From: Candidatus Omnitrophota bacterium
GTDB lineage: Bacteria > Omnitrophota > Gorgyraeia > Gygaellales > Profunditerraquicolaceae
Length of the DNA: 39,724 nucleotides
Assembly: GCA_028712505.1 (NCBI GenBank)
Contig: JAQTQC010000004.1
Span: forward strand, 1-39,724
Direction of reading: 5' to 3'
The notes under the pieces were generated by a model. That model saw nothing but the letters and a program-made list of their open reading frames with translations. It was not told the DNA's origin and searched no databases. This document shows positions 25,968 through 34,428 of the stretch, in pieces; the stretch's first letter is position 1, and every line of letters begins with the position of its first letter. The translations under genes were made by a program, and so were the position numbers.

Positions 25968-27239
25968 ATGGATAGAAGTATTATTGCGCTGATTTTTTTT
26001 GTTTTGGCCTATATTTTGTTCGTGGCATTTCCGGGAAAGAGGTCCTGGTTTGCGATAATTGCAGCCGGCCTGCTTTTAATGACTCGGGTGTTGTCATTTC
26101 CCGAGGCTTTCGACTCCGTCAATTGGAACGTGATGGGAATCTTTGTGGGGACATTAGCCGTGGCGGATGTTTTTATGAGGAGTAAAGTGCCTGCGGTTAT
26201 CGCTGAGATTATTGTCGATAAATCCAGGAATACTGCTTGGGCAATTTTACTTTTGTGTGCCCTTACTGGCTTTATCTCTGCTTTTGTGGAGAATGTAGCA
26301 ACAGTTCTTATCATTTCTCCTATCGCTTTAATGCTTGCCCGTAAGATAAACCTTAATCCAATGAAAATGATGATTGCAATTGCAATATCAAGTAATCTGC
26401 AAGGCATGGCAACTTTAATCGGAGATCCTCCCAGTATGCTTTTGGCAGGTTTTACGAAAATGAATTTCGGTGACTTTTTTATTTATGAAGGGAAACCGAG
26501 TATATTCTTTGCGGTTGAATTGGGCGCTTTTGCTTCATTTCTCGTTTTGATGTTTTTGTTCCGGAAAGAGCGGCATAAGGTTAAAGTTGTGCCTGTTGAA
26601 AGAGTAGGATCATGGATCCCGACAGTCTTGCTTGTTCTATTGATAATTTTGCTCGCTGCTTCCTCATTTTTTGATACAGGTTTCACATCTGCAGCCGGGG
26701 TTATTTGTATGATTATCGGGGTTATCTCGGTGGTATGGGAGAAGATGGCGAATAAGAGGAGTGTATGTGAGCTGATAAAATCGCTGGATTGGGATACCAC
26801 GTTATTTCTTATGGGAATATTCATACTGGTTGGAAGTCTTGTTTTAACCGGGTGGGTAGACAGTATAGCCCAATATTTGTCTAATGTAATCGGAGGGAAT
26901 ATCTTCTTCGGTTATACACTACTTGTATTTATTTCAGTCGTTATCTCCGCGTTTGTGGATAACGTTCCTTTTTTAGCAGCTATGCTGCCCGTTGCAATCC
27001 AGATGGCTAACAAATTGAATGTAAATCCTTCGCTGTTTCTCTTCGGCATACTTATCGGTGCAAGTTTGGGAGGTAATATTACTCCGATTGGCGCTTCGGC
27101 TAACATTGTTGCCTGCGGCTTGCTTAAAAAAGAGGGGTATGAGGTCAGGTTTAAGGATTTTATGAAAATCGGACTTCCTTTTACCCTTTCCGCAGTATTT
27201 GCCGCGTATTTATTTGTTTGGTTTATCTGGAACAAATAA
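25968..27239 (+). CDS. ArsB/NhaD-type (ion transporter superfamily) permease
   Basis: 423 residues, about 11-12 membrane helices in two repeat halves. The repeated signature appears as FVENVATVLIISPIAL..(NLQGMATLIGDPPSML) near residue 105-165 and FVDNVPFLAAMLPV..(LGGNITPIGASANIV) near 325-385. These are the hairpin loops that bind substrate and cation in the ArsB/NhaD/CitT superfamily. The substrate cannot be read from sequence; Na+/H+ exchange, arsenite or an anion are all possible. The leader shared with the trehalose operon favours an ion or osmotic role. It ends about 25 nt before the rex promoter. Confidence 0.85.
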   Translation: MDRSIIALIFFVLAYILFVAFPGKRSWFAIIAAGLLLMTRVLSFPEAFDSVNWNVMGIFVGTLAVADVFMRSKVPAVIAEIIVDKSRNTAWAILLLCALTGFISAFVENVATVLIISPIALMLARKINLNPMKMMIAIAISSNLQGMATLIGDPPSMLLAGFTKMNFGDFFIYEGKPSIFFAVELGAFASFLVLMFLFRKERHKVKVVPVERVGSWIPTVLLVLLIILLAASSFFDTGFTSAAGVICMIIGVISVVWEKMANKRSVCELIKSLDWDTTLFLMGIFILVGSLVLTGWVDSIAQYLSNVIGGNIFFGYTLLVFISVVISAFVDNVPFLAAMLPVAIQMANKLNVNPSLFLFGILIGASLGGNITPIGASANIVACGLLKKEGYEVRFKDFMKIGLPFTLSAVFAAYLFVWFIWNK

Positions 27240-27264
27240 AGCTAATTGTTTATTAAAAATATCC

Positions 27265-27292
27265 TTGACAAATAAGGCAGAAATGTTATATT
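27265..27292 (+). promoter_or_regulatory. Promoter of the rex-hydCBA operon
   Basis: TTGACA (27265-27270), 16-nt spacer, TATATT (27287-27292). Transcription would start near 27299, just before the putative Rex operator. Confidence 0.7.
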
Positions 27293-27302
27293 GGATTTAT
27301 TA

Positions 27303-27320
27303 TTGTGAAAAATAGAACAA
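27303..27320 (+). promoter_or_regulatory. Putative Rex operator
   Basis: TTGTGAAAAATAGAACAA is an 18-bp imperfect palindrome close to the Rex consensus TTGTGAA-N4-TTCACAA (TTGT and ACAA ends and GAA are kept). It lies between the -10 box and the rex start, where bound Rex would block transcription. Rex releases DNA when NADH is high. The site leaves no room for a normal Shine-Dalgarno. Confidence 0.65.
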
Positions 27321-27321
27321 T

Positions 27322-27948
27322 ATGATAACGAATAAAAACTGCATCATTCGGCTTTCCCGTTATAAAAACGCCCTCTATCGGCTGCAAGCTTTGGGTTTTG
27401 TGAAAGTTTTCTCAGATAATCTGGCAGATGCTGTTGGTGGTACTGCTTCCCAGGTAAGGAAAGATTTCTCAATTTTTGGTATCTCTGGGAATAAAAAAGG
27501 TGGCTATCAGATTGATTCGCTACTGGAAAAACTAAACAGTATCCTGGGTAAAGATCAGTTGCACAAGGTCATTGTTATCGGCGCCGGGCATATCGGTAGC
27601 GCGCTGATGCGCTATCGCGGATTTGAGAAAGAAGGGATCAGGATCGTTGCCGGTTTTGATATTGATCCGGCTAAGATCAACCGTTCTAACCCTGTCCCGG
27701 TTCTATCTTTGGAAGAAGTTAAATCATTTATAAAATCTAACGGCATACGTATAGCTATTTTAGCTGTACCGGATATCGCGGCACAATCGGCTGCGGACTT
27801 GATTTGTTCTTCGGGAATCAAAGGGGTACTTAATTTTGCCCCCTTAAGGCTAAAAAACGCCGAAGGCTGTATTATCAATAACGTTAACCTCGAGATTGAA
27901 TTAGAGAATCTGATTTATTTTATGAATGTAACTGAGAAGACCAAATAA
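27322..27948 (+). CDS. rex: Redox-sensing transcriptional repressor Rex
   Basis: 208 residues. The N-terminal winged helix (about 1-75) carries SQVRKDFSIFG, the recognition region (VRKDLSYFG in most Rex). The Rossmann domain starts at about residue 82 with VIVIGAGHIGSAL, followed by GFDIDPAKI, and binds NADH/NAD+. Rex represses fermentative and hydrogenase genes when NADH/NAD+ is low. Here it heads the operon of the first [FeFe] hydrogenase and an operator lies in front of it, so it very likely controls itself and that hydrogenase. There is no clear ribosome site before ATG 27322. Confidence 0.93.
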   Translation: MITNKNCIIRLSRYKNALYRLQALGFVKVFSDNLADAVGGTASQVRKDFSIFGISGNKKGGYQIDSLLEKLNSILGKDQLHKVIVIGAGHIGSALMRYRGFEKEGIRIVAGFDIDPAKINRSNPVPVLSLEEVKSFIKSNGIRIAILAVPDIAAQSAADLICSSGIKGVLNFAPLRLKNAEGCIINNVNLEIELENLIYFMNVTEKTK

Positions 27949-27955
27949 TATATTG

Positions 27956-28513
27956 ATGAAAACAATAAAAAAAATAACGTTAAAAGAAAATGATGCTTCA
28001 AAGGCCTGCCTGGATAAGGTTGAGCTGGATAGGATTATTTCTTTTTACGCGGGAAAACCGGGCAGGCTCCTGGGAATACTGGAAGATGCCCAAAAATTGA
28101 ATAAACATAAATATCTGGCCCGGGGAGATTTAGAGTATATCTCCCGCAAGGCCAGGGTACCTTTGTCTCGGATATATAATATTATTACTTTTTATGCCTT
28201 CTTTAATCTTAAACCGCAGGGTGAGCATTCAATTGTTGTCTGCAGAGGCACGGCCTGTCATACCCGGGGGTCCAAAATTCTGCTGGATTTTTTAATTAAT
28301 TTATTCGGTTTTAAAGAAGATGACTTCAGCCAGGATGGCAAGTCATTCCTGACTACCAAAGATAATAAATTTACAGTTAAAACTGTAGCCTGTTTTGGCC
28401 AGTGCGCGCTGGCCCCGGTAGTCGAGATCGACGGTAATATTTACAGCCGGATGAACTCGGAGAAATTACGTAAGATTGTAAAAGGTATAAGTACGCTTAG
28501 GGGTAAGAAATGA
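27956..28513 (+). CDS. hydC: Bifurcating-type [FeFe] hydrogenase subunit HydC (NuoE-like), set 1
   Basis: 185 residues from ATG 27956 (TTG 27953 is adjacent). The thioredoxin-like NuoE fold has the four [2Fe-2S] cysteines CRGTACH (about residues 95 and 100) and CFGQC (about 145 and 149), and YNIITFYAFFNL in the helical part. The N-terminus is about 25 residues longer than in the second copy. It starts seven bases after rex and overlaps hydB by ATGA. It should pass electrons between the flavin of HydB and the HydA clusters. Confidence 0.9.
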   Translation: MKTIKKITLKENDASKACLDKVELDRIISFYAGKPGRLLGILEDAQKLNKHKYLARGDLEYISRKARVPLSRIYNIITFYAFFNLKPQGEHSIVVCRGTACHTRGSKILLDFLINLFGFKEDDFSQDGKSFLTTKDNKFTVKTVACFGQCALAPVVEIDGNIYSRMNSEKLRKIVKGISTLRGKK

Positions 28514-31500
28514 TCATCAAAAGCGCTGAAGACTTGAGATTGATTAAAGAAAAAGGATTGGCCAAGCTCTTGCCTAAAGGCGTGCGTATTGCTGTTGGTA
28601 TGGGGACTTGCGGTATCGGTAATGGGGCTGAAGATCTTTTTCAGGCCTTTAAGCTTAACCTGGCTAAAAGAAAAGTTCCGGCATTGCTGACTAAAGTAGG
28701 TTGTTTTGGTTTTTGCGCCCAAGAGCCATTAGTCAATATCTTCTTACCCGGGAAGCCGCTGGTTATCTTAAATCGCGTTTTACCTACAGATGTAAACTCA
28801 ATAATCAGGGAGCTGGCTGGAAATAGCATCGATCCTGATAGGGCTTTATGTAAAATTGAAAACTGGGACCATCTTACAGGTGAGGTTTTTTACGGTAAAG
28901 GGTTTGAGCAGATACCTAATTGGAATAAGATTCCGTTCTTTGAATGGCAGAAAAAGATTGTTCTAAGGGATTGCGGTTTGATTAATCCGGAAGATATAGA
29001 AGAATATATCGCTGTAGGCGGTTACCAGACTCTGTTCAGTGTTTTGCGGGATCTTAAGCCGGAGGCGGTTATTGCGGAGGTAAAGAAATCAAAGCTGCGG
29101 GGCAGGGGAGGGGCAGGTTTTCCTACAGGGATAAAATGGGAATTAATGCGTAAAGAGAATTCCGGGGAGAAATATATTATCTGTAACGCTGACGAAGGCG
29201 ATCCCGGTGCGTATATGAACCGCAATGAGAGCGAAAGCGACCCGCATATGCTTTTAGAGGGAATGATCATCGGTGCTTACGCAATGGGGGCATCGCAGGG
29301 GATTATTTATGTGCGCGCGGAGTATCCTTTAGCAGTAGAGCGGATACGTAAAGCGATTGCCGATGCCCGCGAGTTTGGCTTACTGGGAGATAATATATTC
29401 AATAGCGGTTTTTCTTTCAACCTGCAGTTAGTCGAGGGAGCTGGCGCATTTGTCTGTGGTGAGGAGACGGCTTTGATTTCTTCGCTTGAAGGTAAATCCG
29501 GAAGGCCGCATCCCCGTCCTCCGTTTCCGGCACAAAAAGGATACCTGGGGAAACCCACGAATATTAATAACGTAGAAACCTGGAGCAATATACCGGTCAT
29601 TATCGCAAAAGGCGCAGATTGGTTTGTACGTACCGGAACCCAGAATAGTTCCGGGACTAAAGTTTTCTCCCTTGTGGGGAAGATAAAAAATACCGGATTA
29701 GTGGAATTGCCTTTAGGTTCAACCTTGCAGACTCTGGTGTATAATATCGGCGCAGGTACTGGTACGAATAAAAGGATAAAGGCTGTGCAGAGCGGTGGAC
29801 CTTCCGGAGGATGTATCCCTGCCTCATTGTTTAATACCCCGATTGATTATGAAACTCTGGCTTCATTGGGAGCGATCATGGGTAGCGGAGGCATGGTAGT
29901 TATGGATGATGACAATTGTATGGTTGATGTAGCCCGTTATTTTACGGAGTTTACCACTAGTGAATCCTGCGGTAAATGTACTCCTTGCCGGGAAGGTCTG
30001 ACCCAGAGTTTGAATATCCTGTCCAATATTGCAAAAGGAAAGGCCAGTGAAGATGATCTTGCCGGATTAGAAGATTTGGGGGTAGTGATTAAGGACACCG
30101 CACTTTGCGGATTAGGGCAGACCAGTCCGAATCCCGTTCTTACTACGCTTAAATATTTTAGGCATGAATATGAGGAGCATATCCGGGAGCAGCGTTGTGA
30201 CGCTGGAGTATGTTCCGATCTTTTTGTATCTCCCTGTGAAAATAGCTGCCCATTGCATATGAATATACCGGGATTTCTGGAGCTGTTTAAGGAAAGAAAG
30301 CTGACTGAGGCATTTGATTGTATCATCCGGGATAATCCCCTGCCGTCTTCCAGCGGCAGGATCTGTCACTTTCACTGTAAAATGCGCTGTCGCAGGGAAG
30401 ATATTGATTATCCGGTTTCGCAGGGTGAAATCCATAGGTATATTGCGGATCAGGTATACAAAGGCGGTAAAGATACAAAGATCATTGAGCGCTTAGTCAA
30501 AGAAAGGCTGCCAAAGACCGGCAAGAAGATTTCTGTTATCGGTGCAGGCCCCTGTGGTCTTACCGCGGCTTTTTATCTTAGCCGGCTTGGTCATGATGTG
30601 AGTGTTTATGAAGCTAATCCTGAAGCCGGTGGGGTTTTGCGTTATGGCATTCCCGAATACCGCCTGCCCAAGGCAGTATTAAGAAAAGAGATCGCTTTTG
30701 TGCAGAAGATGGGGGCAAAGATCTTCTGTAATAAGAAGATTGACGCAAAAGATTTAAATAAAATGATCAGAGGATCGGACGCCGTATTTTTAGCAACCGG
30801 GGCGTATAAGAATATGGATTTAGGTATTCCCGGGGAAGGTACAAAAGGCGTGCTATCCGGTACTGAATTTCTGAAGGAAGTGGCGGTTGGCAAAGAACCG
30901 CTTATTGGAAAGAAAGTTTTGGTTATCGGCGCCGGTAATGTCGCGGTGGATGCTGCGCGCACGGCTTTAAGATTTGGCAGCGAGGTGACTATTGTTTATC
31001 GCAGAGAGAAGGCAGATATGCCGGCGAATAAAGATGAGATTAAGGGTGCTGAATCCGAAGGCGTTAAATTTATATTCTTAGCCAGCCCTAAATCTATATT
31101 GAAGGATTCCCGTCTGCTACTGCGAGGGTTAAGCGCGATCAGGATGTGCTTGGGGGAATATGATTCTTCCGGAAGGAAAAAACCGGTAGCTACCGATGAA
31201 GTTTTTGAAATCCCCTGCGATACCATAATCCTGGCGATTGGAGAAAAGGTGGATGCGGAGTTTATCAAAGGTTGCGGTATTGTAATCAACCAGAATGGTA
31301 CGGTTAAAGCCGGAAGACTTGATTTAAAAACCAATCTGGATAAGGTTTATGCCGGAGGGGATTTAGTCATGGGCCCGGCAACCGCAGTAGAGGCAATGTC
31401 TGATGGTAAAAAAGCCGCCAGGGTGATTGATTTGGAGTTAAGCTCAGAAGACAGGTTTCTCAAATTGTCCCGTAATTTTACTTATAAGGCCCAAGTAATC

Positions 31501-31656
31501 TTGGAGCCGAAGGTATCTAAGAGACTGGATGCTGAAAAATTGAAGATAAGCAAACGCAGGAATAATTTCAGGGAAGTTTCTTTGGGGTTATCGTCGAAGC
31601 AGGCCCGCGCCGAGGCGAACAGGTGCTTAAGGTGCGATATCAAAGAAGGAAGATAG
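28510..31656 (+). CDS. hydB: HydB (NuoF-like) fused to a GltD-like FAD/NAD(P) oxidoreductase, set 1
   Basis: 1048 residues. About 1-100: thioredoxin-like ferredoxin domain (GTCGIGNGAED; GCFGFC). About 150-560: NuoF with GRGGAGFPTGIKW (FMN), CNADEGDPGAY, GAGAFVCGEETAL (NADH), ESCGKCTPCREG and CGLGQ (a [4Fe-4S] cluster, about 485-533). From about 560 a GltD/NfnB-type domain: CENSCPLHMN and CHFHCKMRC (Fe-S cysteines), VIGAGPCGLTAA (FAD, about 676), VIGAGNVAVDAA (NAD(P)H, about 805) and GGDLVMGPATAVEA near the end. It replaces the two C-terminal [4Fe-4S] ferredoxin motifs found in the second HydB at 34429. The reading frame is intact. The fusion suggests a second pyridine-nucleotide site, perhaps for NADP(H). 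Confidence 0.92.
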   Translation: MIIKSAEDLRLIKEKGLAKLLPKGVRIAVGMGTCGIGNGAEDLFQAFKLNLAKRKVPALLTKVGCFGFCAQEPLVNIFLPGKPLVILNRVLPTDVNSIIRELAGNSIDPDRALCKIENWDHLTGEVFYGKGFEQIPNWNKIPFFEWQKKIVLRDCGLINPEDIEEYIAVGGYQTLFSVLRDLKPEAVIAEVKKSKLRGRGGAGFPTGIKWELMRKENSGEKYIICNADEGDPGAYMNRNESESDPHMLLEGMIIGAYAMGASQGIIYVRAEYPLAVERIRKAIADAREFGLLGDNIFNSGFSFNLQLVEGAGAFVCGEETALISSLEGKSGRPHPRPPFPAQKGYLGKPTNINNVETWSNIPVIIAKGADWFVRTGTQNSSGTKVFSLVGKIKNTGLVELPLGSTLQTLVYNIGAGTGTNKRIKAVQSGGPSGGCIPASLFNTPIDYETLASLGAIMGSGGMVVMDDDNCMVDVARYFTEFTTSESCGKCTPCREGLTQSLNILSNIAKGKASEDDLAGLEDLGVVIKDTALCGLGQTSPNPVLTTLKYFRHEYEEHIREQRCDAGVCSDLFVSPCENSCPLHMNIPGFLELFKERKLTEAFDCIIRDNPLPSSSGRICHFHCKMRCRREDIDYPVSQGEIHRYIADQVYKGGKDTKIIERLVKERLPKTGKKISVIGAGPCGLTAAFYLSRLGHDVSVYEANPEAGGVLRYGIPEYRLPKAVLRKEIAFVQKMGAKIFCNKKIDAKDLNKMIRGSDAVFLATGAYKNMDLGIPGEGTKGVLSGTEFLKEVAVGKEPLIGKKVLVIGAGNVAVDAARTALRFGSEVTIVYRREKADMPANKDEIKGAESEGVKFIFLASPKSILKDSRLLLRGLSAIRMCLGEYDSSGRKKPVATDEVFEIPCDTIILAIGEKVDAEFIKGCGIVINQNGTVKAGRLDLKTNLDKVYAGGDLVMGPATAVEAMSDGKKAARVIDLELSSEDRFLKLSRNFTYKAQVILEPKVSKRLDAEKLKISKRRNNFREVSLGLSSKQARAEANRCLRCDIKEGR

Positions 31657-33435
31657 ATGTCGGAAGAAAAGATATCTTTAAGAATTAATGATTCGGTCTA
31701 TGAATGTGATGCCGGTATGACTATTTTAGAGGCCTGCGCAAAAGCCGCTATCGATATCCCTACGCTTTGTTATTTGAAAGATATCAACCAGGAAGCTGCT
31801 TGTTCAATCTGTTTGGTCGAGGTAAAGGGGGCTAAGGCCCTTGTGCGTTCTTGTGTTACTCCGGTAAGGAAAGATATGGAGATCTTTACGAATACCCCGC
31901 GCGTAAGAAAAGCCAGAAGGATGAATCTGGAGTTGCTTTTAGCCGGGCATCCTAAAGATTGCCTTGTCTGTGACAGAAATCAATCTTGTGAGTTGAGAAA
32001 ATTAGCTTTTGATATGGGAGTAAGAGATGTCAGGTTCCCCAAGACGACAAAAACAGAGCTGCCTTTAGATACAACTTCCGTATCTTTAACCCGGGATCCC
32101 AACAAATGTATTTTATGCGGTCGCTGCGTTTCGGTTTGTTCTGCTATCCAGAGTGTTAAGGCGATTGATTTTTCCGGCCGCGGAAAATCCAGCAAGATAA
32201 CCACATTCTTTGATTCTGGTTTAGCAAACAGCGTATGCGTTAATTGCGGGCAGTGTCTTTTAGTTTGTCCTACAGGGGCAATTACTGAAAAGAACGCCAC
32301 AGGCGGGGTTTGGGCTGCGTTATCGGATCCGAAGAAGTTTGTGATTGTTGAAGTTGCTCCGGCGGTAAGGGCAGCTATTGGTGAAGAATTCGGTCTGCCT
32401 GCAGGTAGTTTGGTTACGGCAAAGTTAGCTCAAAGTTTACGCAAGCTGGGGTTTGACAAGGTTTTTGATACGCAGTTTTCCGCCGATTTGACGATTATGG
32501 AGGAAGGGTATGAATTAATCGATAGGATTAAGAATAAGGGCTCTCTGCCGTTAATTACCTCCTGTTCTCCGGGATGGATAAAATTCGCTGAGCATTTTTA
32601 CTCTGGAATATTAGAACATATCTCCAGCTGTAAATCTCCCCAGCAGATGTTTGGTGCAATTGCCAAAACTTATTACGCCAGAAAGTTTAATCTTGACCCC
32701 AGGAATATGGTGGTTGTTTCAATCATGCCCTGTACTGCCAAGAAATTTGAAGCTTTACGCCCGGAAATGAAGAGTGCGTTTGACTACTGGAAAGATGAAT
32801 TGAATCTCAAAGAAAGCGAAGCATTTTATGATGTGGATTTTGTTTTGACCACCAGAGAAGCCAGTCGCCTGATTAAAGAGGCAGGGATAAACTTTATAAA
32901 TCTTCCGGGTGAGGATTTTGATGAGCCTTTAGGTATTTCTACGGGAGCAGCGGTAATCTTCGGGGCAACCGGAGGGGTAATGGAGGCTGCCTTAAGAACA
33001 GCTTATGAGGTGCTTTGCGGCAGGCAATTGGAGAAAATCGATTTCTTTGGTTTAAGAGGTCTTGAGGGTATTAAGGTTGCCGAGGTGGATATCGATGGAT
33101 TAAAACTAAAGGTTGCTGTGGCCAGCAGTTTAAGTAAGGCCCGTCTATTATTAGATGAGGTTAAAGAAGGCAAATCGCCCTATGCTTTTATAGAGATTAT
33201 GACTTGTCCGGGGGGATGTTTAGGAGGGGCGGGTCAGCCTATTCCTACGGATAACGAGATCAGGTTAAAGAGGATGGAAGCGATTTATCGCGAGGATAAA
33301 AGCAAATCGATCAGGAAATCGCATGAAAACCCCGCGGTTAGGGAGCTGTACAAGGAATTCTTAGGACAGCCCTTAGGAGAGAAATCGCATCATTTATTGC
33401 ATACGCATTACAAACAAAAAGAAGGAGAATTTTAG
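31657..33435 (+). CDS. hydA: [FeFe] hydrogenase catalytic subunit HydA, set 1
   Basis: 592 residues. In order: [2Fe-2S] domain (AACSICLVEV, RSCVTP), the His-ligated [4Fe-4S] site (HPKDCLVCDRNQSCEL, about 97-112), a 2[4Fe-4S] domain (CILCGRCVSVC; CVNCGQCLLVCP) and the H-domain. The H-cluster ligands are all present: TSCSPGW (C303), MPCTAKK (C359) and MTCPGGCLGGAGQP (C517, C521). The last motif has Ala in place of the usual third Gly of GGGQP. The tail has the HTHYK motif typical of group A3 trimeric enzymes. It makes or uses H2 with electrons from HydB/HydC. One base follows the hydB stop. Confidence 0.95.
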   Translation: MSEEKISLRINDSVYECDAGMTILEACAKAAIDIPTLCYLKDINQEAACSICLVEVKGAKALVRSCVTPVRKDMEIFTNTPRVRKARRMNLELLLAGHPKDCLVCDRNQSCELRKLAFDMGVRDVRFPKTTKTELPLDTTSVSLTRDPNKCILCGRCVSVCSAIQSVKAIDFSGRGKSSKITTFFDSGLANSVCVNCGQCLLVCPTGAITEKNATGGVWAALSDPKKFVIVEVAPAVRAAIGEEFGLPAGSLVTAKLAQSLRKLGFDKVFDTQFSADLTIMEEGYELIDRIKNKGSLPLITSCSPGWIKFAEHFYSGILEHISSCKSPQQMFGAIAKTYYARKFNLDPRNMVVVSIMPCTAKKFEALRPEMKSAFDYWKDELNLKESEAFYDVDFVLTTREASRLIKEAGINFINLPGEDFDEPLGISTGAAVIFGATGGVMEAALRTAYEVLCGRQLEKIDFFGLRGLEGIKVAEVDIDGLKLKVAVASSLSKARLLLDEVKEGKSPYAFIEIMTCPGGCLGGAGQPIPTDNEIRLKRMEAIYREDKSKSIRKSHENPAVRELYKEFLGQPLGEKSHHLLHTHYKQKEGEF

Positions 33436-33446
33436 TAAAATTTTTC

Positions 33447-33580
33447 TTGCCTTTTAGGAGAAATGTGGTAAAATTTTTCTCTAATCTACGAGTTTCTTGT
33501 TTTTGGCCCATCTAAAGATTAAGCCAAGTTAAGAGCTTGAAGGTAAACCCAGCAAGAGAACAATCTGAAATTATTCTAAC
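33447..33580 (+). promoter_or_regulatory. Promoter and leader of the second hyd operon
   Basis: TTGCCT (33447-33452), 16-nt spacer, TAAAAT (33469-33474). The rest to 33580 is a leader of about 100 nt with TTGGC/GCCAA pairing (near 33505 and 33532) but no T-run and no clear ribosome site before ATG 33581. No good Rex palindrome is visible here, in contrast to the first operon. Confidence 0.5.
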
Positions 33581-34054
33581 ATGGAACACGCAAAACTTAA
33601 TCCGGAATTAGTCAGCCTTGTCCAGCAATGGAAAGGTAAAGAAGGCAATTTAATCATGATCCTGCATGAGATACAGAATCATCATGGTTATGTGCCTCGG
33701 GAATTATCGTTGGAATTATCCAGGATGCTGGATGTGCCACTGGCCAGGATTTATGAAGTAGTCACCTTTTATAACTTCTTTAAACTGACTCCTCCCGGCA
33801 AGCACCGTATTGCTTTATGTATGGGGACAGCCTGTTATCTGCGGGGGGCCGCGGTAATCCTGGAAGAGATAAAAAATATATTGGGGATCAAGGAAGGTCA
33901 GACTACTAAAGACGGTCTTTTTTACCTGGATGTAGTCAGGTGTCTGGGTTGCTGTGGCTTAGCTCCGGTAGTGATGATCGATAATAAGGTATATGGCAAG
34001 GTAAAGAAGAGTGAAGTTGCGGATATCCTGTCTAAATATATTAAAGAGGAATAA
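33581..34054 (+). CDS. hydC: Bifurcating-type [FeFe] hydrogenase subunit HydC (NuoE-like), set 2
   Basis: 157 residues, normal NuoE length. The [2Fe-2S] cysteines are CMGTACY (about 86 and 91) and CLGCCG (about 127 and 131; an extra Cys in the second pair). Helical part IYEVVTFYNFFKLTPPGKH. Paralogue of the gene at 27956. The start ATG 33581 has no evident Shine-Dalgarno. Confidence 0.92.
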   Translation: MEHAKLNPELVSLVQQWKGKEGNLIMILHEIQNHHGYVPRELSLELSRMLDVPLARIYEVVTFYNFFKLTPPGKHRIALCMGTACYLRGAAVILEEIKNILGIKEGQTTKDGLFYLDVVRCLGCCGLAPVVMIDNKVYGKVKKSEVADILSKYIKEE

Positions 34055-34060
34055 TCTGTT

Positions 34061-34408
34061 ATGAATAAATTATCGCCAGCTGATTTAGATAAAATGAGCA
34101 AGGCTCCTGTTGATAAACCTAAGGATTGGATTAAGGTTGGCTTGAGCAGTTGCGGGATTGCTGCCGGCGCAGAGGATGTTTTCAATTTCTTTGTCGAGGA
34201 GGTAAAAAAGCGTAATCTCCAGATAGAGATCAAAAAATGCGGCTGCACGGGTATGTGCTATGCCGAGCCTCTGGTTGAGGTAAGTGTAGAGGGCCTGCCT
34301 TCGGTAATCTATGGCGCGGTGAATAAGGAAGTGGCGACTAAGATATTGGAGAAACATGTAATCTCCAAGATGTTGGTCAATGATTATATTTTTGAAGTAT
34401 CAATTTAG
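34061..34408 (+). CDS. Stand-alone thioredoxin-like (2Fe-2S) ferredoxin
   Basis: 115 residues. SSCGIAAGAEDVFNFF (about residues 30-45) and KKCGCTGMCYAEPLVEV (about 65-81) give the thioredoxin-like ferredoxin pattern that in set 1 is the N-terminal domain of HydB. It lies between hydC and hydB of set 2. The adjoining HydB has an N-terminal domain without cysteines, so this small protein may supply the missing cluster in trans. Confidence 0.85.
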   Translation: MNKLSPADLDKMSKAPVDKPKDWIKVGLSSCGIAAGAEDVFNFFVEEVKKRNLQIEIKKCGCTGMCYAEPLVEVSVEGLPSVIYGAVNKEVATKILEKHVISKMLVNDYIFEVSI

Positions 34409-34428
34409 AAAACAGGAATAATTAATTT

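Noticed and set aside
28510-31656. Two genes joined by a sequencing error (hydB and gltD)
   Set aside because: The frame runs through without stop or frameshift, and the junction carries a plausible domain linker with Fe-S cysteines; still worth a read-level check.
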